From assembly GCA_963680875.1 (NCBI GenBank), contig OY804579.1:33651804-33715803 (forward strand): a DNA stretch of 64,000 nucleotides. The letters run 5' to 3'. The notes under the pieces are model-generated. The model saw only the letters and a list, made by a program, of their open reading frames with translations, was not told the DNA's origin and did not search any database. Position 1 is the stretch's first letter. Every line of letters begins with the position of its first letter. The stretch comes from Bathymodiolus brooksi (lineage: Eukaryota; Mollusca; Bivalvia; Mytilida; Modiolidae). Below, piece after piece: positions 30,034-40,878 of the stretch. Made by a program: the position numbers and the translations under genes.

Positions 30034-31584
30034 CCTGTTAAGTTAAGACAATTATACCATCCTGTCAAGATAAGATAATTGTACCATCCTGTTAAGCTAA
30101 GACAATTGTACCATCTTGTTAAGTGAAGACAATTGTACCATCATGTTAAGCTAAGACAATTGTACCATCCTGTTAAGTTAAGACAATTGTACCATCCTGA
30201 TAAGTTAAGACAATTGTACCATCCTGTTAAGTTAAGACAATTATACCATCCTGTTAAGCTAAGATAATTGTACCATCCTGTTAAGTTAAGACAATTATAC
30301 CATCCTGTTAAGTTAAGACAATTGTACCATCATGTTAAGCTAAGACAATTGTACCATCCTGTTAAGTTAAGACAAGTGTACCATCCTGCTAAGTTAAGAC
30401 AAGTGTACCATCCCGTTAAGATAAGACAATTGTACCATCATGTTAAGTTAAGACAAGTGTACCATCATGTTAAGTTAAGACAATTGTACCATCCTGCTAA
30501 GTGAAGACAATTGTACCATCCTGTTAAGTGAAGACAATTGTACCATCCTGTTAAGTTAAGACAATTGTACCATCCTGTTAAGCTAAGACAATTGTACCAT
30601 CCTGTTAAGTTAAGACAATTGTACCATCCTGTTAAGTTAAGACAATTGTACCATCCTGTTAAGCTAAGAAAATTGTACCATCCTGTTATGTTAAGACATT
30701 TGTACCATCCTGTTAAGTTAAGACAATTGTACCATCCTGTTAGTTAAGACAATCGTACCATCCTGATAAGCTAAGACAAGTGTACCATCCGGTTCAGCTA
30801 AGACAATTGTACTATTCTGTTAAGTTAAGACAATTGAACCATCCTGATGAATTAAGACAATTGTACCATCCTGTTAAGTTATGACAATTGTACCATCCTG
30901 TTAAGCTAAGACAATTGTACCATCCTGTTAAGCTAAGACAATTGTACCATCCTGTTAAGTTAAGACAATTGTACCATCCTGTTAAGTTAAGACAATTGTA
31001 CCATCTTGTTCAGTTAAGACAATTGTACCATCCTGTTAAGCTAAGCCAATTGTACCATCCTGTTAAGTTAGGACAAATGTACCATCATGTTAAGTTAAAA
31101 AACCAATTGTACCATCCTGTTAAGCTGAGACAATTGTACCATCCTGTTAAGTTAAGACAATTGTACCATCCTGTTAAGGTAAGACAATTGTACCATCCTG
31201 TTAAGCTAAGACTATTGTACCATCCTGTTAAGCTAAGACAATTGTACCATCCTGTTAAGTTAAGACAATTGTACCATCCTGTTAAGTTAAGACAGTTGTA
31301 CCATCATGTTAAGCTAAGACAATTGTACCATCCTGTTAAGCTAAGACAATTGTACCATCATGTTAAATTAAGACAATTGTACCATCATGCTATGTTGAGA
31401 CAATTGTACCATCCTGTTAAATTAAGACAATTGTACCATCATGTTAAGCTAAGACAATTGTACCATCATGTTAAGCTAAGACAATTGTATCATCCTGTTA
31501 AGTTAAGACAATTGTTCCATCCTGTTAAGTTAAGACAATTGTACCATCCTGTTAAGTTAAGACAATTGTACCATCATGTTAAGC

Positions 31585-32530
31585 TCTTTTGTTTTCTTAC
31601 TCACAAAGTCTTCTGAATCGTTTCAATCTTTTGACTTTGAACGATGATGTTTACATCAGGAATGTATCGTGTGTACTAAGTCAGATATTTACATTTGTAT
31701 TATTATCGCTTGGTCGATGCCTCTGTTGATGAACTATTAGTCACTGGTGGTATCATCCGCCCAGTAGTCAGTATTTCAACTTTGACATGATTTATTAGAA
31801 AAATTTACAGCTCCTAAAACTGTAATGATCATCAATACAAAGATACCCACACACATATCTAGCGTTTAGGCTATCATGCTTAAATAACTTGATTTGTTTT
31901 TGCGCACAAAGACTAAACGGGTTTGTTTTTGGCTTTCCAATTATTTAATTTGTCCGTTCCTTATGGTTATTCCAGAAACAAGTCGTGTGCATTAACTTAG
32001 ATTAATGAAATTGGTTTTACCTAAGATATACTTTATAAGTTTACATCATTATAATCGTGTACTGATCTTAAGCACTTTGCAAATTTGATCAGGTTATCAT
32101 ATTGCTCTCAACAAAAATGTGGTATGATATCATTTTACGAATTTACAATCAATTAAGTAATGTTTATTCATTTCATTCAATTCAGCACACATGTCCGGAA
32201 AATAGTTTTGTGGTTTTTTTTCTAATGTTATTTGTTTGTTTAATCAAATGGTGCCATATCTTAGCCGTTTCCCACACTGAAACTGCCCAAAATTTTATAG
32301 AAAATGTTCAATTATAATATAATTTATTAATGTTAGCCCCTTAATGTGCACAAACCTATATTAATATATTTCAGTAACATTATTCTAATTCAATACTGTC
32401 TAATTTTTTTATGTAGCATACTACTTTACGTACACAAATAGTGCAGTCAATCCATTCTTATACGGAATGTGTAATGTTAACTTTCGTTCGACGTTTATTC
32501 AAATTCTGTGTAACAGAAAGGATAGAAAGT
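31585..32530. other. Unique AT-rich spacer between satellites
   Basis: No repeat structure, RNA gene or convincing reading frame is visible. A 71-codon open frame at 32102-32317 starts with TTG, has no recognisable motif and is probably chance. Confidence 0.6.
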
Positions 32531-32996
32531 CGTCTTAGAGTACATCCTATACTAGATTTACCAAAGAATACAACACAGGAAAATTTAATGAAATCAAGCA
32601 GATAACAAGATGATCCTTATGTACATTCAATACTAGATTTACTTCAGAATACAACATCAGAAAACTGAATCGAAATAGAGGATAGCAAGACATCCTAAAG
32701 TACATTCTATACTGGATTTACCACAGAATACAATACCAGAAAAATACTACGTAATCAAGGATAGAAAAGCGTCTTAAAGTACACTTTATACTGGAACTAT
32801 CACGGAATACAACCAACATTGGAAAAGGGTAACACATTCAATCATAGAAAGGCGCCCTAAAGTACATTCTGTGTTAGATTTACCACAGAATACAACATCA
32901 AAAACTGCAGCGAACTCAAGGATAGAAATGCGTTTTTAAGTACATTCAGTACTAGACTTAACACAGAAAACAACAAGGGAAACGATTAGAAAGGCG
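32530..32996 (+). repeat. Degenerate ~80-bp tandem repeats (ancestral units)
   Basis: Six diverged units are marked by TACATTCTATACTAGATTTA-like segments at 32541, 32622, 32701, 32780, 32863 and 32941, spaced 81, 79, 79, 83 and 78 bp. Each continues with ACAGAATACAACA, then an A-rich stretch, a segment like AATCAAGGATAGAAA, then GCGTCTTAAAG. They lead into the 64-bp array and share its sequence. Confidence 0.85.
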
Positions 32997-35500
32997 TCCA
33001 AAAGTACATTCTGTATTAGATTTACAACAGAAAACAACAAAGGAAACGATTAGAAAGGCGTCCTAAAGTACATTCTGTATTAGATTTACAACAGAAAACA
33101 ACAAAGGAAACGATTAGAAAGGCGTCCTAAAGTACATTCTGTATTAGATTTACAACAGAAAACAACAAAGGAAACGATTAGAAAGGCGTCCTAAAGTACA
33201 TTCTGTATTAGATTTACAACAGAAAACAACAAAGGAAACGATTAGAAAGGCGTCCTAAAGTACATTCTGTATTAGATTTACAACAGAAAACAACAAAGGA
33301 AACGATTAGAAAGGCGTCCTAAAGTACATTCTGTATTAGATTTACAACAGAAAACAACAAAGGAAACGATTAGAAAGGCGTCCTAAAGTACATTCTGTAT
33401 TAGATTTACAACAGAAAACAACAAAGGAAACGATTAGAAAGGCGTCCTAAAGTACATTCTGTATTAGATTTACAACAGAAAACAACAAAGGAAACGATTA
33501 GAAAGGCGTCCTAAAGTACATTCTGTATTAGATTTACAACAGAAAACAACAAAGGAAACGATTAGAAAGGCGTCCTAAAGTACATTCTGTATTAGATTTA
33601 CAACAGAAAACAACAAAGGAAACGATTAGAAAGGCGTCCTAAAGTACATTCTGTATTAGATTTACAACAGAAAACAACAAAGGAAACGATTAGAAAGGCG
33701 TCCTAAAGTACATTCTGTATTAGATTTACAACAGAAAACAACAAAGGAAACGATTAGAAAGGCGTCCTAAAGTACATTCTGTATTAGATTTACAACAGAA
33801 AACAACAAAGGAAACGATTAGAAAGGCGTCCTAAAGTACATTCTGTATTAGATTTACAACAGAAAACAACAAAGGAAACGATTAGAAAGGCGTCCTAAAG
33901 TACATTCTGTATTAGATTTACAACAGAAAACAACAAAGGAAACGATTAGAAAGGCGTCCTAAAGTACATTCTGTATTAGATTTACAACAGAAAACAACAA
34001 AGGAAACGATTAGAAAGGCGTCCTAAAGTACATTCTGTATTAGATTTACAACAGAAAACAACAAAGGAAACGATTAGAAAGGCGTCCTAAAGTACATTCT
34101 GTATTAGATTTACAACAGAAAACAACAAAGGAAACGATTAGAAAGGCGTCCTAAAGTACATTCTGTATTAGATTTACAACAGAAAACAACAAAGGAAACG
34201 ATTAGAAAGGCGTCCTAAAGTACATTCTGTATTAGATTTACAACAGAAAACAACAAAGGAAACGATTAGAAAGGCGTCCTAAAGTACATTCTGTATTAGA
34301 TTTACAACAGAAAACAACAAAGGAAACGATTAGAAAGGCGTCCTAAAGTACATTCTGTATTAGATTTACAACAGAAAACAACAAAGGAAACGATTAGAAA
34401 GGCGTCCTAAAGTACATTCTGTATTAGATTTACAACAGAAAACAACAAAGGAAACGATTAGAAAGGCGTCCTAAAGTACATTCTGTATTAGATTTACAAC
34501 AGAAAACAACAAAGGAAACGATTAGAAAGGCGTCCTAAAGTACATTCTGTATTAGATTTACAACAGAAAACAACAAAGGAAACGATTAGAAAGGCGTCCT
34601 AAAGTACATTCTGTATTAGATTTACAACAGAAAACAACAAAGGAAACGATTAGAAAGGCGTCCTAAAGTACATTCTGTATTAGATTTACAACAGAAAACA
34701 ACAAAGGAAACGATTAGAAAGGCGTCCTAAAGTACATTCTGTATTAGATTTACAACAGAAAACAACAAAGGAAACGATTAGAAAGGCGTCCTAAAGTACA
34801 TTCTGTATTAGATTTACAACAGAAAACAACAAAGGAAACGATTAGAAAGGCGTCCTAAAGTACATTCTGTATTAGATTTACAACAGAAAACAACAAAGGA
34901 AACGATTAGAAAGGCGTCCTAAAGTACATTCTGTATTAGATTTACAACAGAAAACAACAAAGGAAACGATTAGAAAGGCGTCCTAAAGTACATTCTGTAT
35001 TAGATTTACAACAGAAAACAACAAAGGAAACGATTAGAAAGGCGTCCTAAAGTACATTCTGTATTAGATTTACAACAGAAAACAACAAAGGAAACGATTA
35101 GAAAGGCGTCCTAAAGTACATTCTGTATTAGATTTACAACAGAAAACAACAAAGGAAACGATTAGAAAGGCGTCCTAAAGTACATTCTGTATTAGATTTA
35201 CAACAGAAAACAACAAAGGAAACGATTAGAAAGGCGTCCTAAAGTACATTCTGTATTAGATTTACAACAGAAAACAACAAAGGAAACGATTAGAAAGGCG
35301 TCCTAAAGTACATTCTGTATTAGATTTACAACAGAAAACAACAAAGGAAACGATTAGAAAGGCGTCCTAAAGTACATTCTGTATTAGATTTACAACAGAA
35401 AACAACAAAGGAAACGATTAGAAAGGCGTCCTAAAGTACATTCTGTATTAGATTTACAACAGAAAACAACAAAGGAAACGATTAGAAAGGCGTCCATAAG
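32997..35500 (+). repeat. 64-bp satellite, 39 near-identical units
   Basis: The unit contains CGATTAGAAAGGCGTCC, AAAGTACATTCTGTATTAGA and TTTACAACAGAAAACAACAA in order. TCCTAAAG recurs at exact 64-bp intervals from 32997 to 35493. The units look identical except at both ends. The 64-bp unit is an ~80-bp ancestral unit shortened by about 15 bp around the GGAAACGATTAG junction. After the last unit, 35501-35555 returns to the older 80-bp version. Confidence 0.95.
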
Positions 35501-35604
35501 TACAATTTATACTAGAATTACAACATATTACAACACAAGGAAAACTTCAACGAAATCAATAGCGCCATTAGTAAGCATATTTATATGTATGTAGGAATAC
35601 CTCA

Positions 35605-35945
35605 ATATAGAAGGTATTTGTGTGGTCTAAGAATGTCCACACTTTATAAAGGGAGGAGTGTAGAGCTCTGTATTAGTGATTATGAGAGATAAAAGGAACG
35701 GTTGTATAGTATGTTCCATTATGTTATAATTACATTACTTCAGTTATTCATTGAAATGTCACAATATGATTGGTTATGAAGCTGTGTATGTGCTGTATGT
35801 TGTATGCATGTTATGTCATGTATGTGTTGTTCAATGTATAGTCGAATTTAAAAGCTCGTTAGAGCTTGTGTTATGCTTGTTGTACATGCTTTGACTTTAA
35901 ATAAAACTTATTTATTATTTATTTATATAGTGGTCACATGAACTA
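35605..35945 (+). mobile_element. Possible solo LTR
   Basis: LTR-like layout: a TG start (TGTAGGAATACC), a TATAAA box at about 35645, a GAGCTCTGTATTAG segment after it, and a polyadenylation signal AATAAA at about 35900 followed by a T/A-rich stretch. No partner LTR, primer-binding site or coding domain is visible, so this rests on composition and signal spacing only. Confidence 0.3.
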
Positions 35946-36092
35946 AAACCCGAACTTGCACGTGCCTCCATGACGACGTCAGATGTAAACAAAATGGCGT
36001 AGTAATTTCCAACAGCAAATAATCTAACACAAATAAAATTCACAACGAAAAATTCAACTATATTAAATTTTGGTGTGATTTAAATGTAATTA

Positions 36093-36240
36093 TAAGAATT
36101 GAATGCATTTTTTTGTAGTTTTATAGGCGTGTAAAAGCGTGGACCGAAACACATTTTTGTATGGGCGCTTCATACAAAATGTGCTTCGGTCCACGCTTTT
36201 ACACGCCTATAAAACTACAAAAAAATGCATTCAATTCTTA
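36093..36240. repeat. 148-bp near-perfect hairpin (fold-back)
   Basis: The left arm (36093-36163) and right arm (36171-36240) are reverse complements over about 70 bp. I see one substitution (GAAACAC against GTGCTTC) and one extra T. The loop is 7 nt (GGCGCTT). The outer ends read TAAGAATTGAATGC and GCATTCAATTCTTA. It could be a fold-back transposon remnant or a source of a long double-stranded RNA hairpin. No clear target-site duplication was found. Confidence 0.9.
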
Positions 36241-36285
36241 AATAATTTATTTATTATCTATTATGTACAGTGTAAATGTGGATGT

Positions 36286-36364
36286 TTCCTCTATAACTGT
36301 TTCTTTTTTCCCCGTCATTCATCATTGCGTAGAATTTAAATATATATAAACAGTTATAGAGGAA
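36286..36364. repeat. Small inverted repeat, 17-bp arms
   Basis: TTCCTCTATAACTGTTT at 36286-36302 is a perfect reverse complement of AAACAGTTATAGAGGAA at 36348-36364, with a 45-bp spacer. Function unknown. Confidence 0.85.
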
Positions 36365-36427
36365 TATATATATTCTGACGAGATGTTGATGCAAATAAAA
36401 TATGCAAATGATATGTTCTCATTTAAA

Positions 36428-36879
36428 TTTAATATGACACAGGCAACCTGTTTGAAGGACGAAGTCTTAAAATTTCAATAATACGATGATCTGTACAAGT
36501 TATTTTGAATGAATTTTGTAGCCGATTTGTTATGTCGGGCAGTTCCATTTATTTTACCTACTGTACGCCGCTCTTCGTCGGGAGTTTCGTAAAAAGTGAT
36601 TTTTTTATTAGAAATTTAATACAAGTTTACTTCGATTTTGCATAGAGTAAATAATTAAAGACTTTGGAATTTTTCATTGAAATATATTTCTTTTGCGTTT
36701 CTAAATTATCAATTGGTCTATTTTTTAAACTTCCGGTGAACAGATATTTGGCTATCAATATAGAAGGAAAAATCGGACAGCCTACCGTTATAAGGACTTC
36801 GTCCTTTAATATGAGACAGGCAACCTGTTTGAAGGACGAAGTCCTAAAATTTCAATAATACGATGATCCGTACACGTTA
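36428..36879 (+). repeat. 378-bp tandem repeat, tail of copy 0 and copy 1
   Basis: The segment around ACAGGCAACCTGTTTGAAGG occurs at 36437 and again at 36815 (378 bp apart). The segment around GTAGCCGATTTGTTATG occurs at 36519 and again at 37733. Together these define a 378-bp unit repeated in tandem. Each unit ends with a nested palindrome: AGGACTTCGTCC facing GGACGAAGTCCT, with ACAGG/CCTGT inside. The second copy is interrupted by the element at 36880-37706. Confidence 0.85.
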
Positions 36880-37706
36880 GCCTCACCGCCGCGGACACAA
36901 TTACGAACAATTTCGATGATATTGACCGTGACATTTGATAATAAATTTGACCAAATTGATGAAGCTGATTGCATGTTCATATTTCAGATTAAACACCAAC
37001 ATATATTCCTTTTGAATAATAGCCCATATATTATTCAATGCATTGTTACGGGTTTTAACTTAGAACAGATTTTCATGACCCCGTTCTAGTCACTCTGTGA
37101 CCTAGATCCGGACACAATTTCGAACGACATCATAATAACTTTCTAGTGTAAATTATTTAATGACAGCTGTTAAAATTGAAAGAGCATTCATCCATTTACG
37201 TTCACATATTTATTTGTATATAAAATACACATGACATAAAAACCTTTCCTTTATTCATACCATAAATGTGTGCCAGTTTGCATTCGGAATTCCTTGAACT
37301 CTTCAATGAATAAGGTACATCACGGATTTTGACATTTTGGGATAGATCAAGGTAAGGAAAATGTATCCTATTATATTGACTGTTTTTGTTTTAGTTTCAA
37401 TGTGTTCTACATATGCATAGAACCAGGAGATCATATTCTTTCCAATTACAGGCATAAGATAACAAAATATGCGTACCTCAATGAATTTTAGCGATAGATT
37501 CCAAGTGCAATTATCGATCGTTTTCTGCTTACAAATATGAAAACCGTCGTCTGCAACATTCAACAACTGCGCATGAATAATTTTCTCCCAAAACACGAGT
37601 AATTTAACGGGGTATCTATTTATAAAAACATTTTTTTAATTCATGTTTTGAAGGAACAATTAGGGGACATACTTTTTATTTCGTTCGTAATTGCGTCCGG
37701 TGAGGC
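36880..37706. mobile_element. 827-bp non-autonomous TIR transposon
   Basis: The ends are imperfect inverted repeats. The left end starts GCCTCACCGCCGCGGACAC and continues to AATTACGAAC. The right end, read inward on the minus strand, starts GCCTCACCGGACGCAATTAC, which is a 3-bp difference. It is flanked by TA on both sides (36878-36879 and 37707-37708). The element sits inside a 378-bp tandem repeat; the uninterrupted equivalent near 36493-36500 acts as an empty site. TA flanks suggest a Tc1/mariner-type mobiliser. A 97-codon minus-strand open frame (37303-37596) has no transposase motif, so the element is probably non-autonomous. Confidence 0.75.
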
Positions 37707-38015
37707 TATTATCTTTTATTTTTAATGAATTGTGTAGCCGATTTGTTATGGCGTTCATTTTACCTACGCCGCTCTTCCATCGGGAGTTTCGTAGAAAGAA
37801 ATTTTTTATTAGAATTTTATTAAAAGTTTATTTCGATTTTGCATAGAGTAAATAATCAAAGAATTGGAAATTTTTCATTGAAATATATTTCTTTTGCGTT
37901 TCTAAATTATCAATTGATCTATTTTTTAAACTTCCGGTGAGCAGATTTTTGGCTATCAATATAGAAGGAAAAATCGGACAGCTTACCGTTAGAAGGACTT
38001 CGTCCTTTATTACTC
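37707..38015 (+). repeat. 378-bp tandem repeat, copy 2 (after the insertion)
   Basis: Direct repeat of 36505-36813, about 90% similar by eye. It shares GTAGCCGATTTGTTATG, CGGGAGTTTCGTA, GATTTTGCATAGAGTAAATA and GGAAAAATCGGACAGC, and ends at the AAGGACTTCGTCCTTTA motif. Confidence 0.85.
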
Positions 38016-38081
38016 ATGAAAAATATTATAAAAAAGTCATATGCATTTAATTTTAATAATGATAACAAATCATTCTACATT

Positions 38082-38419
38082 CATAGAAATGCACTATATC
38101 TGACAATCATAGAAATGCACTATATCTGACAATCATAGAAATGCACTATATCTGACAATCATAGAAATGCACTATATCTGATAATCATAGAAATGCACTA
38201 TATCTGACAATCATAGAAATGCACTATATCTGACAATCATAGAAATGCACTATATCTGATAATCATAGAAATGCACTATATCTGACAATCATAGAAATGC
38301 ACTATATCTGACAATCATAGAAATGCACTATATCTGACAGTCATAGAAATGCACTATATCTGACAATCATAGAAATGAACTATATCTGACAATCATAGAA
38401 ATGCACTATATCTGACAAT
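38082..38419 (+). repeat. 26-bp minisatellite, 13 copies
   Basis: CATAGAAATGCACTATATCT followed by GACAAT, repeated from 38082 to 38419 at exact 26-bp spacing. A few units have GATAAT or GACAGT, and one has AATGAACT. Confidence 0.95.
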
Positions 38420-38429
38420 CAGAAAAATT

Positions 38430-38560
38430 GAACATGACAAAGGGGTTGTCATGGACCGTAAGTCGAAGAATGACAGACAAAACAATGGCAAAGAAAAAAG
38501 ACAAAAAGACAAATAATGAAAAGACCGGTAAAGATCATTTTCAACTGCAATTTAAACTTG
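38430..38560 (+). repeat. Dispersed-repeat fragment related to the 35-bp minisatellite
   Basis: Contains ACAGACAAAACAATGG, then AAAGACAAAAAGACAAATAA. This resembles the minus strand of the 48946-49530 array and its edge (ACAGACAATACAATGG and GACAAATGGACAAATAATG). The likely common source is a dispersed bivalve element; I recall similar AGACAAACAA-rich elements in mussels. The 74-codon frame across it starts at TTG and is not called a gene. Confidence 0.4.
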
Positions 38561-38654
38561 GGAGGACTTTGAAAATGCCACTATCTTTTTTTTCCCTCCA
38601 AGATCGGATCATCTCATTGAAAATTAACTTGTTCTCGACATTATATAGCTGACA

Positions 38655-40003
38655 ATTTGCTGAGTTTGGTGTTACACAACAATCACTTTGAACTCACTCA
38701 CTTACTCTAAGCCCGGATATCGCATTTTTTTTATATATTATTATTATAACTGTATGTATCTGTAATACCTATGCTCCCTTGCGAGTGCTTCAATAATGCT
38801 GCATTTCCGTTTGGAGTGCAGACCTATACATTAACACAAAAACATAATTTTAACAATATCGTGGAAGGAACTATTTCCTTGATTTGATGGTACTGATAGT
38901 GGATATGTTAGCTATGGAATTATTGAGCTATTTATGATCGTAACCTTTACATATAGTGTCAGGGGTCTTTTACTCCAGACAGAAATTTATTTATCGACCT
39001 TCAACAATATCTGAGCTACATTATGAGGTGGAGTGTTGCATTGGTGGAAACAACCAATAGTCATTTATAACTAAATCTATACTTCACTGCAGTCTAGCAT
39101 ATTTCATTCACAACAAAAAGTATTAATTATTTCTTGGACAAACCTAATTTGGGGTGTTCTGATGTTTTACGTTGTACAACTCAGAGTTCCTCATATAATA
39201 CAATGCTGTGTGATATGATATGACTTTATCTACGATTCGCAACAATATTTTCTGATATGTTTATTCCATAACATGCAAAAAAATAATAAATAAAAAATAA
39301 AACCAGAACCGTTTCCATCAATGGCGACTATGCCCACGCGAGTTGTATTTTTATATTTAAATCACTTTGATTTTAAGGGACAAGAAGACTTTTATTATCT
39401 ATCCTTATTTTCATAATTGAAGAATCAATAATTGTTACTTCCGACTTAACAAACAGTAGCCAGTTCTCTATTTAAATACATGTATACATATCGACATCAG
39501 GTTTGTAATTGTGTACTTAATTACTATTTACCTTTGAACCAGCAATTAAATTGTGTCAACATAAATCCATTTACGAGTTAAATTTCAACGTGTCTTCTTT
39601 TATATATTCATATCTTTATTTCTGGTAACATAACAAATTAAAGTTTGTACATAATACGAATAATAATGAAAATTGTTAGTCATTCAATAAAATTCAAAGT
39701 GTATACCAAACATAAACGTGGCACAGCAACTGTAATAAAGAACAAATTGATTGTGACACCTTAAAATTAACTAATTGCCATAGCGAACTGAAATTAATAT
39801 AATATTATTTAAAAAAACCCAATTCAGAGCCTTTTAAGAAAATAGACAAGAACGGAGATTTTTTTTTACATAGGGTTAGGGGTGTGTGAAAGGAAAAGGC
39901 AACAATGTTGTGTTCTATATTTACCTATGTTGCGTTTTCTTCGTGAGAACCCTGTTGTTATCTATAAAGAGGTGTTCAACGATACCACTATGCATATAAG
40001 TTA
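38655..40003. other. AT-rich unique DNA, no gene seen
   Basis: No long open frame, tandem array or RNA gene is visible. It holds short A- and T-rich runs (near 39275-39300 and 39862-39870). Confidence 0.6.
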
Positions 40004-40203
40004 TGGAGTTTAACGCCACTTTCAACACTATTTCAGTTACATCGTGATCGTCAGTTCTACCGGAGTACCCAGAGAAAACCAACGACCTGACGCAAATCAC
40101 TGACAAACTTTATCACATAATGTTGTATCGAATACATTTGCCCATGAGCGGGATTCGAACTCACAATTTTAGTGATGATGGGCACTGATTTCATAGGTAG
40201 TTA
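40004..40203 (-). mobile_element. tRNA-derived SINE, copy 1
   Basis: Minus strand. It contains a polymerase III B-box-like segment, GAGTTCGAATCCCGCTCA (reverse complement of 40145-40162), then GTGATAAAGTTTGTCAGTGA, a CTCTGGGTACTCCGG segment, and ends at GTGGCGTTAAAC. The same order of blocks is seen at 43402-43612 and 57532-57757. Tail-like decay and no clear target duplication. Confidence 0.75.
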
Positions 40204-40878
40204 GTTGTAAATCCGTAAATACAATTACCATACGATCATAAGCATGACGGTACCTAACACACATAAGATATTAGTATTATTACCGCTCACTTTCCTGGCC
40301 TGAAAATTAAAAAGTACCAGTGTTAAGCTAGCTTATGGTCCCAAACCTGTCCTCTTATTAAAATGATGCGGTTGTGCAAGTGTTTGCACATGCAGGGATA
40401 ATGCCAACACTCATATAACCGGGCAAACAGCGTTGTTGAGAATAACGCTATAATCTTGAACATTATACATAATATTTAATCTTCGTTACACAGAAGTTGT
40501 CATTTGCACATTTGTTCTATTAAAGAGAGGTGGTGTCCTCGACCATCATTTAAATATTAGATAGTATACAAGGCAAGGCATGACAGTGAAACAATAGTCA
40601 ACTTTGAACCAAAATATAATTGTAAATACCATCTTTCGTCATCTGTACGCAAGTGACAGAAAACTATCAACAATGTGTTGATATCTTCCGAATATCTTTT
40701 TGAAAGACAAGATGAGACTATTCTTTAAAAAAAAAACCCAAAAAACCTTGATTTAATAGGTTAGTATTCAGAAGAATTTAGTAGTTTAGTGATGCTGTAA
40801 AAAGTATGAATACAAATGGCAAAATATAAACTGTATACGAGGATGTGGTTGGTATATTACTATCTAAGTGTGAAAAAT
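40204..40878. other. Unique AT-rich DNA, no gene seen
   Basis: No recognisable coding or repeat signal. Contains a short A run at about 40729-40747. Confidence 0.6.

Larger units (their letters stand above)
16341..31584 (+). repeat. 27-bp satellite array, right forward part
   Basis: Continuation of the 27-bp satellite in forward orientation. Two large adjacent blocks (21772-25902 and 25903-30033) are duplicates of each other. From about 30034 a further, more diverged partial copy of the same block runs to about 30720. The last 800 bp hold more irregular monomers, including a small insertion near 31097 (TTAAAAAACCAATTG) that shifts the register, as expected at an old array edge. The array stops abruptly inside a monomer at CATCATGTTAAGCTC and gives way to unique sequence. 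Confidence 0.97.

Noticed and set aside
1..31584. CRISPR array
   Set aside because: No spacers: the units are directly adjacent and themselves variable, and the surrounding sequence is clearly animal DNA.
2..31616. Dozens of plus-strand 'proteins' of YHPVKLRQL repeats
   Set aside because: They start at TTG, lack regular in-frame ATG, and end wherever a GATAATTG monomer occurs. They follow from a 27-bp unit being divisible by 3.
37303..37596. 97-codon minus-strand ORF inside the 827-bp TIR element
   Set aside because: No DDE or DNA-binding motif, and far too short for a transposase; left as chance frame.
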